Source of the DNA: Halobacillus naozhouensis
GTDB taxonomy: Bacteria; Bacillota; Bacilli; Bacillales; Halobacillaceae
Length of the DNA: 64,000 bases
Direction of reading: 5' to 3'
Assembly (NCBI RefSeq): GCF_029714185.1
Contig: NZ_CP121671.1
Span: forward strand, 868,001 to 932,000
The notes under the pieces were generated by a model. That model saw only the letters and a program-made list of their open reading frames with translations, did not search any database and was not told the origin of the DNA. Made by a program: the position numbers and the translations under genes. How positions within the stretch are numbered: the first letter of the stretch is position 1; every line of letters begins with the position of its first letter. This document shows positions 52,460-61,119 of this stretch, piece by piece.

Positions 52460-53980
52460 TTAAGATGTTTTATGAATCTCGTCGTCTAGAACGTTATTCT
52501 TACTTCTTTTTTTAACCAGCTTGATGATAAGCGGGTAAAGCAGGGACAATAAGGTTAGGACGATTAAACCAATACTTACTCCAGATGAGAAGAAAATGCC
52601 AAGGCTGCCGTTTGAAGATAAAACAGCCATACGGAAATTCTGCTCCATATCGGCTCCGACGATTAAGGCAAGAACAAGTGGTGCAATCGGGAAGTCCAGC
52701 ACTTTCATCATTAAGCCGAACAGCCCGAACACAAGTAGTAAGAAAAAGTCGATCGTTGAATAGCTTAAGGTGTACGTCCCGATAAAAGCTAATAGGACGA
52801 TCACCGGGTAAAGCACTTTAGCCGGGGTATCAAGAATTTTGACAAGTAATCCCACGAGAAGGATATTAATAATGACTAAAGCGATATTACCGATAAACAT
52901 ACTGTTGATTAAGGCCCAGGCTGTCTCAGGCTGCTGTTCAAATAAAAGCGGTCCTGGTCTTAAGCCCAGCATAATCAAAGCGCCGAGCATGACGGCCGTG
53001 GTACCCGATCCCGGAATTCCCATAGTGAGGAGTGGTATCATTGCGCCTACTGAGGCAGCGTTGTTGGCGGATTCTGGTGCGGCCAGCCCTTCAACGGCAC
53101 CATCTCCAAATTCCTCGGACTTTTTCGAGAGTTGTTTTTCAGTGGTGTATCCAATCATCGAGGCAATCGAACCACCGGCCCCTGGAAGAACACCGATCAC
53201 GAATCCTAATGGTCCGCTCCGCAAAATCGGCCATTTCGAACGTTTCCATTGTTCTTTGGAAAACCAAACCTTGCCGACTTTTTTCTTTTCCTTTTTTTGT
53301 TGATCAATATTTAGAAAGTTATAGAGTACTTCACCTATGGCATAGACACCGATGATAACAATAAGAAAATCTATTCCTTCACTTAAATGGGGAAAACCCA
53401 TGGTAAAGCGATAAACACCGGTTTGGGTATCGATTCCAACTGTACTTAAGGTAAGTCCAATCATCATCGCAAGGAACCCCTTGACCATTTTTCCAATAGA
53501 CAGAGCGACAATCGCTGAGAGGGTCAGGAGCATTAATAAGAAATACTCTGCCGGTCCGAACTCTAAGGCAAAATTGGCTAACGGTTTAGCGAGAAAAATA
53601 AACCCGACAACAGCTATCATTCCGCCGATAAAGGAAGCAACAGCAGATATCGCCAGGGCTTGACCAGCTTGACCCTTTCTCGCCATGGGATAGCCATCAA
53701 ATGTTGCGGCAATCGCTGAACCATCACCAGGCGTATTAAGGAGAATGGAGCTTCGTGAGCCGCCATACATCGCTCCATAATAGATAGCTGCCATTAGGAT
53801 AATTGCACTGACTGGGTTCATACCAAACGTAACGGGGATTAATACGGCGACAGCAGTCGCTGGGCCTAGACCGGGAAGCATTCCAACAACGGTTCCTAAG
53901 AAACCCCCGATGATGATCCACATGATATTGATGGGTTCTAAGGCCATCGAAAGTCCTTCCATAAAACTGCTCATATCCAT
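52460..53980 (-). CDS. tctA: TTT transporter large membrane subunit TctA
   Basis: Protein of 506 residues with about 11-12 membrane segments. Both family signatures are present: GFLGTVVGMLPGLGPATAVAVLIPVTFGMNP near the N-terminus and VIGVLPGAGGSIASMIGYTTEK near residue 255. ATG 53980 follows TAGGAGGTGG; a longer in-frame start at 54079 would overlap tctB. It lies 11 bases after tctB. A paralogue of the gene at the left edge of the window. Confidence 0.95.
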   Translation of the reverse strand: MDMSSFMEGLSMALEPINIMWIIIGGFLGTVVGMLPGLGPATAVAVLIPVTFGMNPVSAIILMAAIYYGAMYGGSRSSILLNTPGDGSAIAATFDGYPMARKGQAGQALAISAVASFIGGMIAVVGFIFLAKPLANFALEFGPAEYFLLMLLTLSAIVALSIGKMVKGFLAMMIGLTLSTVGIDTQTGVYRFTMGFPHLSEGIDFLIVIIGVYAIGEVLYNFLNIDQQKKEKKKVGKVWFSKEQWKRSKWPILRSGPLGFVIGVLPGAGGSIASMIGYTTEKQLSKKSEEFGDGAVEGLAAPESANNAASVGAMIPLLTMGIPGSGTTAVMLGALIMLGLRPGPLLFEQQPETAWALINSMFIGNIALVIINILLVGLLVKILDTPAKVLYPVIVLLAFIGTYTLSYSTIDFFLLLVFGLFGLMMKVLDFPIAPLVLALIVGADMEQNFRMAVLSSNGSLGIFFSSGVSIGLIVLTLLSLLYPLIIKLVKKRSKNNVLDDEIHKTS

Positions 53981-53991
53981 TTGACCACCTC

Positions 53992-54441
53992 CTAAGGTAA
54001 ACTGACTCCGAGTAGGACGCTGAATGCATACCACGAAGCAAATGAAAAAATAATGGTAACCATGATATTTACCAGCCATTTTTTGAGACCATTAATATAA
54101 AAAAGAAGGGCACCTAAGTAAATAATGGTTGAAAATAGGAAGCCGATGCGGTCGAAGAGCAAGGCATAAATCGCACCGAACAGAAGAGTAAATCCAATCA
54201 ATTTTGGTGTTCTTCCGGAAAGGATCTGTTTGATGTACTCATTTTCTTTATGAAGGTTCTTTAGTTCCTGAAAAAAGTAAATCACACTAAAGATCAGCAT
54301 GATAACGCTTAATCCTGCTGGGAAATATATCGGTGCATTTGGGTTACCCAAGTTCGCCTTTGGCAAATTTAGTGACGCGATCAGGAAAACGATGCTGAAT
54401 AGAATGAAGAAGACAGGGACGCCCACTTTTATAGTTTTCAC
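53992..54441 (-). CDS. tctB: TTT transporter small membrane subunit TctB
   Basis: Protein of 149 residues with four hydrophobic segments, the size and layout of TctB (N-terminal FFILFSIVFLIASLNLP, then FPAGLSVIMLIFSVIYF). It forms the membrane complex with TctA. The preceding intergenic hairpin separates it from tctC. Confidence 0.88.
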   Translation of the reverse strand: MKTIKVGVPVFFILFSIVFLIASLNLPKANLGNPNAPIYFPAGLSVIMLIFSVIYFFQELKNLHKENEYIKQILSGRTPKLIGFTLLFGAIYALLFDRIGFLFSTIIYLGALLFYINGLKKWLVNIMVTIIFSFASWYAFSVLLGVSLP

Positions 54442-54470
54442 CAGGTATTCACCTCTTTTTGTTAGAAATA

Positions 54471-54505
54471 AATGCCCGTTGCCTTATACTCCGACAACAG
54501 GCATT
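54471..54505 (-). terminator. Intercistronic hairpin between tctC and tctB
   Basis: AATGCCCGTTG (54471-54481) pairs with CAACAGGCATT (54495-54505) with one mismatch; on the minus strand TATTTCT follows. A leaky terminator here would yield more binding protein than membrane subunits. Confidence 0.65.
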
Positions 54506-54514
54506 ATCCATTGA

Positions 54515-55492
54515 TCAGTCAACTAATCCAGAGTCTTCGATGAGTTGTTTGTATAAGTCGTGCTGCTCTTGTAAAAAGGCTTTGGTTTCTTCACTGTTCT
54601 TGTAGAAACCTTCCCAATCATTGTTCTTTAAGACTTTCTTCCATTCATCTGTTTTAACCATTTTGCTTAATTTCTTATCCCAGAAAGCGATCTGTTCTTC
54701 TGTCATGTCTGGTGGTCCCATTAAGCCTCTCCAGTGAGGGAAGACCAGGTCGACTCCTTGTTCTTTCCAAGTCGGCACATCTTCAATTCCTTTAATAGGT
54801 TTCTCAGAGGAAACGGCTAAAATCTCAAGTTTGTTAGCGATGTGCTGATCTTTCACTTCAGATAGGGAAGTAGTGACTGCGTCAACATGACCACCAAGCA
54901 AGGCTGTTACGACATCTCCACCACCTTCATAAACAAGAAAGTTCAACTTTGATGGGTCTATGCCATATTCACTGGCTGCTTGAACGATTGATAGGTGATC
55001 ATCATTTCCAAGCCCTGGTCCTACGCCAATTTTGATGGAACTAGGATCTTCTTTTAGCGCTTTCATAAAATCTTTGGCTGACTTAAATTTCGAGTCTTTA
55101 GGAACAGCAAGGGATTGCCATTCTGTTGCTAGGGTAGCGATTGGAGTAAAATCTTTGTAAGTAAGTTCACTCTGACCCAACAGATTATTTGTTAACACCA
55201 GGCTTGAGTTAACAGCTAGGGAGTGAGCATCCTGGTTCTTTAAGTATTTCCAGCCTACTTCTCCACCGCCGCCAGGTTTATTAATGACGTTAATGTTTTC
55301 TTCTACTAATCCTTGTCCAGATAAAACCTTTTCAAGGGAACGAGCAGTTAAGTCCCATCCGCCGCCAGGTGAAGCGGGTGCCACGATCTCAAGATTTTTT
55401 GTAGGGTATTCCTGACTGCTTGAAGCATTACCTGAACAGGCTGCCATTAAGAGAAGAAGTAATAAAAGAGGAATCATTCCAAACTTTCGCAT
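54515..55492 (-). CDS. tctC: TTT substrate-binding lipoprotein TctC
   Basis: Binding protein of 325 residues with lipoprotein signal MRKFGMIPLLLLLLLMAAC (lipobox MAAC). The Bug/TctC motifs are LEIVAPASPGGGWDLTARSLE and INVINKPGGGGEVGWKYL. First gene of the TctC-TctB-TctA-TcuA set, about 200 bases downstream of the regulator operon, with a perfect cre upstream. Likely ligand a tricarboxylate such as tricarballylate or citrate, inferred from tcuA and the CitA-like sensor. Confidence 0.94.
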   Translation of the reverse strand: MRKFGMIPLLLLLLLMAACSGNASSSQEYPTKNLEIVAPASPGGGWDLTARSLEKVLSGQGLVEENINVINKPGGGGEVGWKYLKNQDAHSLAVNSSLVLTNNLLGQSELTYKDFTPIATLATEWQSLAVPKDSKFKSAKDFMKALKEDPSSIKIGVGPGLGNDDHLSIVQAASEYGIDPSKLNFLVYEGGGDVVTALLGGHVDAVTTSLSEVKDQHIANKLEILAVSSEKPIKGIEDVPTWKEQGVDLVFPHWRGLMGPPDMTEEQIAFWDKKLSKMVKTDEWKKVLKNNDWEGFYKNSEETKAFLQEQHDLYKQLIEDSGLVD

Positions 55493-55594
55493 ACAAACAC
55501 TCCTTTTAGATTTTTTAGTCTTCCTTCACCTTACTTTGTTCATGAACGGTGCGAATGACTAATTAAATTTATCTTACCGTCACAAGCAATTTAG

Positions 55595-55608
55595 TGTAAA
55601 CGTTTTCA
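55595..55608. promoter_or_regulatory. Perfect cre (CcpA) site upstream of tctC
   Basis: TGTAAACGTTTTCA matches TGWAARCGYTWNCW at all 14 places. It lies about 100 bases before the tctC start, so CcpA should repress the tricarboxylate operon when sugar is present. Confidence 0.85.
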
Positions 55609-55631
55609 AAATAATGTGTTTTATATAATTA

Positions 55632-55668
55632 AAAAACATTTTGTGCATTAAGTTCACAAAATGTTTTT
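55632..55668 (-). terminator. Long inverted repeat between regulator and TTT operons
   Basis: AAAAACATTTTGTG (55632-55645) and CACAAAATGTTTTT (55655-55668) are perfect 14-base arms around a nine-base loop. It stands just after the response regulator stop (minus strand) and is followed by T-rich sequence, so a terminator is likely; as it is A/T-rich, an operator for the response regulator is the alternative. Confidence 0.6.
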
Positions 55669-55694
55669 ACTATTTGTAAAACTATATAATAATT

Positions 55695-56375
55695 CTATTC
55701 ATTACTATAGTAGCGACGTTCAGGACGACCAACGATTCCATAAACTTGTTCCACCGACGCTTCGTTAATCCCTACTAAATATTCAAGATATCTTCGAGCA
55801 GTTGTTCTCGATGCACCGATTTTTTCTCCAGCTTTTTCTGAAGTGATCCCCTCATTTTCCTGTGTCAGAATGGTTTTTATTTTCTCCAGTGTTCTAAAGT
55901 CAATCCCAGTTGGGAGGGAGGGTCTTTCCTGTTTCTTCGGCGGTGAACCTGAACCGAATACTTGCTCGAGAATATCTTTATTGACCTCATCCGTTGATTG
56001 GAGCATCTTCTTTTTCTTTTGATATCGAGCCAGGGATTCTTGGAATTGTTCGATCGTAACCGGCTTGATTAAGTAATCTTGAACTCCGTAATTGATCGAT
56101 TTTTCTAAAAATTCCTTGTCTGTTGCAGCTGTGATCATAATAATATCAACTCTAGGATGCTGCTCTCTGATTTGGTGCAACAGTTCGGTCCCAAGCTCAT
56201 CAGGCATATAGACATCCAATAGGAGCAGGTCAATCGAATGGTCTTCTAATAATTGCAATGTTTCTTTTGCAGTGCTGGCTTTGCCTGTTAACTGCATATT
56301 TTTCTCTTTAGCTAAAAACTCCTCATGAATTTGCGCCACTCGAAAGTCATCTTCTGCAATAACTACATGAAACAT
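55695..56375 (-). CDS. CitB/DcuR-type response regulator
   Basis: Response regulator of 226 residues: receiver with acidic residues E8-D10, phosphoacceptor D54 in LLLLDVYMPDELG and Lys in YLIKPVT; then a linker and a C-terminal winged-helix-like domain (LTQENEGITSEKAGEKIGASRTTARRYLEYL). This layout is that of CitB, DctR and MalR regulators. ATG 56375 is preferred over the adjacent TTG 56378. It follows the sensor gene by about 36 bases and presumably activates the tctC operon. Confidence 0.94.
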   Translation of the reverse strand: MFHVVIAEDDFRVAQIHEEFLAKEKNMQLTGKASTAKETLQLLEDHSIDLLLLDVYMPDELGTELLHQIREQHPRVDIIMITAATDKEFLEKSINYGVQDYLIKPVTIEQFQESLARYQKKKKMLQSTDEVNKDILEQVFGSGSPPKKQERPSLPTGIDFRTLEKIKTILTQENEGITSEKAGEKIGASRTTARRYLEYLVGINEASVEQVYGIVGRPERRYYSNE

Positions 56376-56411
56376 CAAACCATCCTCTCCAAGGTATTTT
56401 TCTAGTTCTAT

Positions 56412-58004
56412 TTATCTCCATTCTTTAGGAAGAATTATGGTAAAAATGGTTCCCTCTAGTTCACGACTGTTTATTTCGATCGATCCTCCTAACATATCCA
56501 CTTCTTCTTTCACATTGGCAAGACCATATCCACGATTATGGCCTTTAGAGGAAAAGCCCTTTTGAAAGATACGCTGCTCCATTCCATTTTTTAATCCACT
56601 GCCTTGATCGGCAATCTCAAACACAATATCGTTTCCTAAGTCGGTTACAAAGAAAGAAGCATGCTTATCTTTTTGATCAGAGACGGCTTCAAAGGCATTG
56701 TTAATGAGGTTGCCCAGAATCACAATTAGTGGAGATAACTGAATGTGCACTGGCAATGGATCTAAAGAACTGCCTTCTTCAATAATGAAGGTAATTTTTT
56801 TCTCCGAAGCTTTAGCAAATTTCCCTAGCAAGATTGCCTGTACTTTCTCGTCACGAATCTTTTTGAAAAACATTTCGGTGACCTGTTCTTGCGTATGAGT
56901 CTCTTCCTGAATCAACTGAATCGCTTCATTATATTTTCCGAGTTGAATCATTCCTAAGATCACATAGAGTTTGCTGGTGAACTCGTGGGCCTGGGCCCTC
57001 AGGTCTTCAGAATACTGCCTGACTTCAGAGATCGCGTCAATCATTTTTCTAATTTCAGTTTTATCTCTGAAACTGACTACTGTTCCTGTTCTTTTATTTT
57101 CTGCAAAAATAGGTCTGCTGTTGACGATGACTGTTTTTTCTTTATATTGAAGTTCTTTATTGACGATCCCTTTCTCAGAATGAACCAGATCAAGCAATTG
57201 AGGTGAAGTGATCACATTATGGATATTGTGACCCTCCATCTGGTCCGGAAGCTCCAGAAGTTCACGTGCAGACAAGTTAATCATTGTAATTGTCCCATTA
57301 TGATCAAAGGCAATCATTCCTTCTTTCACGGATTGCAATACTGCATTCCTCTCTCGATAAAGGGCAGCTATTTCAAAGGGTTCAAGCCCAAGAGTATCTT
57401 TGCGAATACTTCGAGCCAGGAAAATGCTGCCGGCAATTCCAAGGAGAAAAACGGTGCCTGAAGCCATAATGATCTTTTTAATGTCAGAGGTAATTTCATT
57501 ATGTATCGATTGCATTTTAAATTCTACGGCCACTGCACCTTCTACTTTTTTATAATCCCCGTAGTCGATGACTATAGGGGAAATCCCTTTGAGCAGTTGA
57601 TCCTCGCCATTCGTAGTCTGCAAGACATAATTACTTCCATACACTAATGCCCGGTAGTGATCTTTAATGGGGACAGATTCCGGTTTATCTGGCCCGGCAT
57701 ACCCGTAGATGTCACCGTCCCGATTCACAATCTTAATAGCTGATGCTTCTACTTCTTCTTTAATTTGGTCAGCCAGGTGATCCATTTTATCTGTTGGCCT
57801 GTCAGACAGGAAGGACTGCTGGATAACCGGCATATAAGAGAGCGTTATCGCCGTTTGGATGGCTAGGTTCTCTGCATTCTCGACATCTTCATTTGATTCC
57901 ATATAGGCTACCATAAAGGTAACCAGGCTCAAGACTAGCAGCAGGAGAAAAATAACCAATCCTAGTATTTTAACTTGAAGGGAAACTCTTAGAAGTTTTT
58001 CCAT
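56412..58004 (-). CDS. CitA/DcuS-type sensor histidine kinase
   Basis: Membrane sensor of 530 residues. Transmembrane segments at about 13-35 and 170-195 frame an extracytoplasmic PASp/Cache domain that in relatives binds citrate or C4-dicarboxylates directly (it contains DHYRALVYGSNYVLQT). A cytoplasmic PAS domain follows, then the Spo0B-type phosphoacceptor helix RAQAHEFTSKLYVILGMIQLG and the HATPase motifs GNLINNAFEAV and DQGSGLKNGMEQRIFQKGFSSK. It should sense the external carboxylate imported by the adjacent TTT system. Confidence 0.94.
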   Translation of the reverse strand: MEKLLRVSLQVKILGLVIFLLLLVLSLVTFMVAYMESNEDVENAENLAIQTAITLSYMPVIQQSFLSDRPTDKMDHLADQIKEEVEASAIKIVNRDGDIYGYAGPDKPESVPIKDHYRALVYGSNYVLQTTNGEDQLLKGISPIVIDYGDYKKVEGAVAVEFKMQSIHNEITSDIKKIIMASGTVFLLGIAGSIFLARSIRKDTLGLEPFEIAALYRERNAVLQSVKEGMIAFDHNGTITMINLSARELLELPDQMEGHNIHNVITSPQLLDLVHSEKGIVNKELQYKEKTVIVNSRPIFAENKRTGTVVSFRDKTEIRKMIDAISEVRQYSEDLRAQAHEFTSKLYVILGMIQLGKYNEAIQLIQEETHTQEQVTEMFFKKIRDEKVQAILLGKFAKASEKKITFIIEEGSSLDPLPVHIQLSPLIVILGNLINNAFEAVSDQKDKHASFFVTDLGNDIVFEIADQGSGLKNGMEQRIFQKGFSSKGHNRGYGLANVKEEVDMLGGSIEINSRELEGTIFTIILPKEWR

Positions 58005-58168
58005 AAAGACCTCCGATTTAAGGGACTGAAGTTGATCTTTTCTAGTATTCTAGCATATTCAAGGTTTGATAGTGAGTCGGTGTGAGCTGAAGCATCGATC
58101 AGACTACGTTTGAGAAATCGCAAACAAGGATACAGTTACATAAATGCTTGGAAAAGGAAGTGAGATAG

Positions 58169-59302
58169 ATGAAAGCTGTCACATTTCAAGGAAAAGAGCA
58201 AATGGTAACGAAGGAAGTGGAAACTCCTTCTATTCAAAAGAATGACGACATGATTGTTAGGATTACCGCTAGTGGAGTATGCGGGTCAGACCTTCATTTA
58301 TATAAAGGCGGAATCAAACCTGAACAAGATTACGTAGTAGGCCATGAACCAATGGGGATTGTCGAAGAAGTGGGTCCCGACGTTAAAAGTCTTAAAAAAG
58401 GCGACCGGGTGGTCATCCCGTTTAATATTGGTTGCGGGGAATGTTTTTATTGCAAGAATCAAATGGAAAGTCAATGTGATGAATCTAACCCTCATGGCGA
58501 GATCGGCGGTTTATTTGGGTTTACAGAAATGTTCGGGAATTATCCGGGTGGTCAGGCCGAATATCTCCGGGTTCCTTATGCGGACTTTACTTCATTTAAA
58601 GTGCCGGAATCCAGTAATTTAGATGATGAGAGTGTTATGTTCTTGTCTGATGTGATCCCGACAGCGTACTGGAGTGTGGAACACAGTGGCGTGAAGGAAG
58701 GGGACACGGTGGTTGTTCTCGGAAGCGGACCAATTGGATTGATGGCCCAAAAATTTTCCAAACTAAAAGGAGCGGAGCGTGTAATCGCTGTTGACCAGGT
58801 AAATCACCGCCTTGACCACGCCGGACGTACGAATAACGTGGAGACATACAATTTCAGAACGAATGAAGAAATTGGCTCTCTTTTACATGAAGAGACAAAA
58901 GGCGGTGCTGATGTTGTGATTGATTGTGTCGGAATGGATGGCACTGTTCCACCAAATGAGGAGTTCGGTTCAGAATTCGACAACCAGTTTGGTACGATCA
59001 GCCCGATTAAGACGGCTTCACAGTCTGTCCGCAAATTTGGGACTGTACAGCTTACGGGCGTATATGGAACGGAAGCCAACGGTTTTCCAATCGGAGACTT
59101 CTTCAGCCGCAACGTTTCATTGAAAATGGGACAGGCACCAGTGATTCATCTGATGCCGAAACTATATGATATGATTGAAAATAATGAGTTTGACCCGACC
59201 GATATTATTACACATCGAATGTCTCTGGAGGAAGCCCCTAAAGGTTACGATATTTTTGATAAAAAAGAAGATGGAAACATTAAAGTCATTTTGAAACCAT
59301 AG
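58169..59302 (+). CDS. Zinc-dependent alcohol dehydrogenase (MDR family)
   Basis: Medium-chain dehydrogenase of 377 residues. The catalytic zinc ligands are in GVCGSDLHLYKG and GHEPMGIVEEVG; the structural zinc lobe has four Cys in CGECFYCKNQMESQC; the NAD loop is VVLGSGPIGLMAQ. Length and the insertion with PPNEEFGSEFDNQFG are like glutathione-independent formaldehyde dehydrogenase/threonine-dehydrogenase-like proteins. AAGGAAGTGAG precedes ATG 58169. It is a single-gene unit; its alcohol substrate is unknown. Confidence 0.9.
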   Translation: MKAVTFQGKEQMVTKEVETPSIQKNDDMIVRITASGVCGSDLHLYKGGIKPEQDYVVGHEPMGIVEEVGPDVKSLKKGDRVVIPFNIGCGECFYCKNQMESQCDESNPHGEIGGLFGFTEMFGNYPGGQAEYLRVPYADFTSFKVPESSNLDDESVMFLSDVIPTAYWSVEHSGVKEGDTVVVLGSGPIGLMAQKFSKLKGAERVIAVDQVNHRLDHAGRTNNVETYNFRTNEEIGSLLHEETKGGADVVIDCVGMDGTVPPNEEFGSEFDNQFGTISPIKTASQSVRKFGTVQLTGVYGTEANGFPIGDFFSRNVSLKMGQAPVIHLMPKLYDMIENNEFDPTDIITHRMSLEEAPKGYDIFDKKEDGNIKVILKP

Positions 59303-59312
59303 GATAGAAGCA

Positions 59313-59353
59313 ATCCGCGCCTGGAGTTAGAAGATCGAGGTGCGGTTTTTTTA
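59313..59353 (+). terminator. Terminator after the alcohol dehydrogenase gene
   Basis: CCGCGCCT (59315-59322) pairs with AGGTGCGG (59338-59345) with one G-T pair, then a seven-base T-run. Confidence 0.88.
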
Positions 59354-59456
59354 TGTCCGCTCATCATCGGAGAAGGTTAATAATGGGACTCATAAGAAGT
59401 GGGAAATGTCATATAATTTAAATAGAGTAAAATAATTTAGAACCTTCAGAAATCCA

Positions 59457-59486
59457 TTGACACCCATTTCACATCATTGATACTAT
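59457..59486 (+). promoter_or_regulatory. Sigma-A promoter of the aminotransferase operon
   Basis: -35 TTGACA (59457-59462), 18-base spacer, -10 TACTAT (59481-59486). The expected start at about 59493 leaves a leader of some 235 bases. Confidence 0.75.
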
Positions 59487-59520
59487 GTTTTTAAGCGAAT
59501 CATTAAATCATTAACTGTCA

Positions 59521-59625
59521 AATCTAACAGACTCTACTTATGAAGTAGAGCAATCCTTAGATTAGAGCCAGTTATATAGGCGGGGAGTTCTATGTGTATT
59601 TCTCTGTCGATATAACTGGCTTTTT
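59521..59625 (+). promoter_or_regulatory. Structured leader with intrinsic terminator (attenuator or riboswitch candidate)
   Basis: Element in order: AATCTAA (59521-59527) pairs with TTAGATT (59557-59563) and encloses a perfect hairpin CTCTACTT-ATG-AAGTAGAG (59532-59550). Then GCCAGTTATAT (59567-59577) pairs perfectly with ATATAACTGGC (59610-59620), followed by TTTTT. So a compact folded domain precedes a strong terminator in the untranslated leader of an aminotransferase/permease operon. I do not recognise a known riboswitch class, and there is no T-box motif. Confidence 0.65.
59592..59615 (+). CDS. Possible leader peptide MCISLSI
   Basis: ATG 59592 opens seven codons (Met-Cys-Ile-Ser-Leu-Ser-Ile) and TAA, with GGCGGGGAG just upstream (59579-59587). 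Its end lies in the 3' arm of the terminator stem, so translation could affect whether the terminator forms. May be coincidence. Confidence 0.35.
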   Translation: MCISLSI

Positions 59626-59728
59626 AATTTAATGCCAAAAGTGCTCGTTCCATGCCTGTTGCACGACCTTATTTGAAAGCGGTTTCTGTTTTGTTGGAAA
59701 AATCTAATCTATTAAGGGAGAGATGAAG

Positions 59729-61078
59729 ATGAAAGATTTATTTGAGTTGGACAAAAAACATTTTATTCACCCGACCTCCTCTATTAAACAGCAGCAAGAA
59801 CAAGGTGCCAAATCTATTATGAAAGAAGGAGACGGCATTTATTTAACAGATACAGAGGGAAAAACGTACATCGATGCGATGTCGTCGTTATGGAATGTCA
59901 ATATTGGACATGGAAGAAAAGAGCTGGCTGAAGCGGCCAAGCAGCAAATGGAAACGTTAGCCTTCAGTTCGGCTTTTTCCACGTTCAGTAATGAACCTGC
60001 TATTTTGCTGGCGGAGAAGATTGCAGAACTCTCGCCAGATGGTTTAAACGCAGTGTTTTTTACATCTGGGGGTTCAGAGTCCAATGATTCGGCCTTCAAA
60101 TTAATTCGCCACTACTGGAAGATAAAAGGTGAACCTGAGCGTAACAAAATTATTGCTCTTAAAAAGGGGTACCACGGTGTAGCTACTGCCTCTACTAGTG
60201 CGACTGGAATTCCACAGTTCTGGGAAATGGCTGATCTTACGGTTCCAGGTTTTGTCCATGCAGAATCACCATATGAACGAGGTACGAAGCCATCGATTGA
60301 TTCGATTCGCGAAGTTATTGAACGAGAAGGCCGCGAACAGATTGCTGCATTTATAGCTGAACCGATACAGGGCGCTGGCGGTGTATTAGTTCCTCCTGAA
60401 GACTATTTCAAAGAGGTCCGTCAGCTATGTGATGATTATGGGATTTTGTTTGTGGCCGATGAGGTGATTACAGGATTTGGGCGGACCGGAAAGATGTTTG
60501 GACTGGAGCATTCTGGAGTCGTTCCTGACATGATGACGTTCGCTAAAGGAGTGACAAGCGGCTACATTCCACTCGGTGGTGTTGTAGTATCAGATGCGAT
60601 TCATAACGTATTGAAGGAAAAATCTTCGGGTACGCTCTTCCATGGCTTTACGTACAGCGGCCATCCAACAGCTGCGGCGGTAGCCTTGAAGAATATCGAC
60701 ATCATTGAACGAGAGGGCCTTGTTGCCAACTCACAAGCGATGGGAGATGAATTATTAAAGGGGTTCAGGCAAATTAAGACCGAGTTAAACATCGTGGGTG
60801 ATGTGCGTATGACCGGCTTACTTGGGGCGATGGAACTCGTGGAGGATCCTGAGACGAACAAACGCTTTTCGCCCGAGTTGCAAGTAGCACCGAAAGTGAT
60901 TGAAGCACTGCATGAACGAGGGGTCGTCTGTCGGGCGGTTACTTACGACAGCACAGATATTATTTGCTTCGCGCCGCCATTAATCATTAATAAGGCGCAA
61001 GTTCACATGATCGTGGCAAAATTGCATGATGCGGTACTATCCGTACAGAAGCAGCTTGGTGATCGAGTGTCGTCATAA
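59729..61078 (+). CDS. Class III aminotransferase (omega-amino acid:pyruvate type)
   Basis: PLP-dependent transaminase of fold type I, about 449 residues. Family motifs: FTSGGSESNDSAFKLIRHYW (phosphate-binding), FVADEVITGFGRTGKMFG with the Asp that holds the pyridine ring, and MTFAKGVTSGYIPLGG containing the Schiff-base Lys. Members use beta-alanine, taurine, GABA, putrescine or related amines with pyruvate. ATG 59729 fits GGGAG (59716-59720) best; ATG 59723 is two bases from that site. It is followed by an APC permease after 41 bases, suggesting that the amine or amino acid is imported by it. Confidence 0.92.
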   Translation: MKDLFELDKKHFIHPTSSIKQQQEQGAKSIMKEGDGIYLTDTEGKTYIDAMSSLWNVNIGHGRKELAEAAKQQMETLAFSSAFSTFSNEPAILLAEKIAELSPDGLNAVFFTSGGSESNDSAFKLIRHYWKIKGEPERNKIIALKKGYHGVATASTSATGIPQFWEMADLTVPGFVHAESPYERGTKPSIDSIREVIEREGREQIAAFIAEPIQGAGGVLVPPEDYFKEVRQLCDDYGILFVADEVITGFGRTGKMFGLEHSGVVPDMMTFAKGVTSGYIPLGGVVVSDAIHNVLKEKSSGTLFHGFTYSGHPTAAAVALKNIDIIEREGLVANSQAMGDELLKGFRQIKTELNIVGDVRMTGLLGAMELVEDPETNKRFSPELQVAPKVIEALHERGVVCRAVTYDSTDIICFAPPLIINKAQVHMIVAKLHDAVLSVQKQLGDRVSS

Positions 61079-61119
61079 GTCGTCGCTCACTATAAAATTC
61101 CAAACTGGGGGTCATCACC

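Noticed and set aside
52839..53303. 154-codon plus-strand frame within tctA
   Set aside because: Antisense to the signature region of TctA.
59493..59722. T-box or guanidine riboswitch in the aminotransferase leader
   Set aside because: No AGGGTGG T-box sequence and no ykkC-type motifs; the folded element does not match a class I know.
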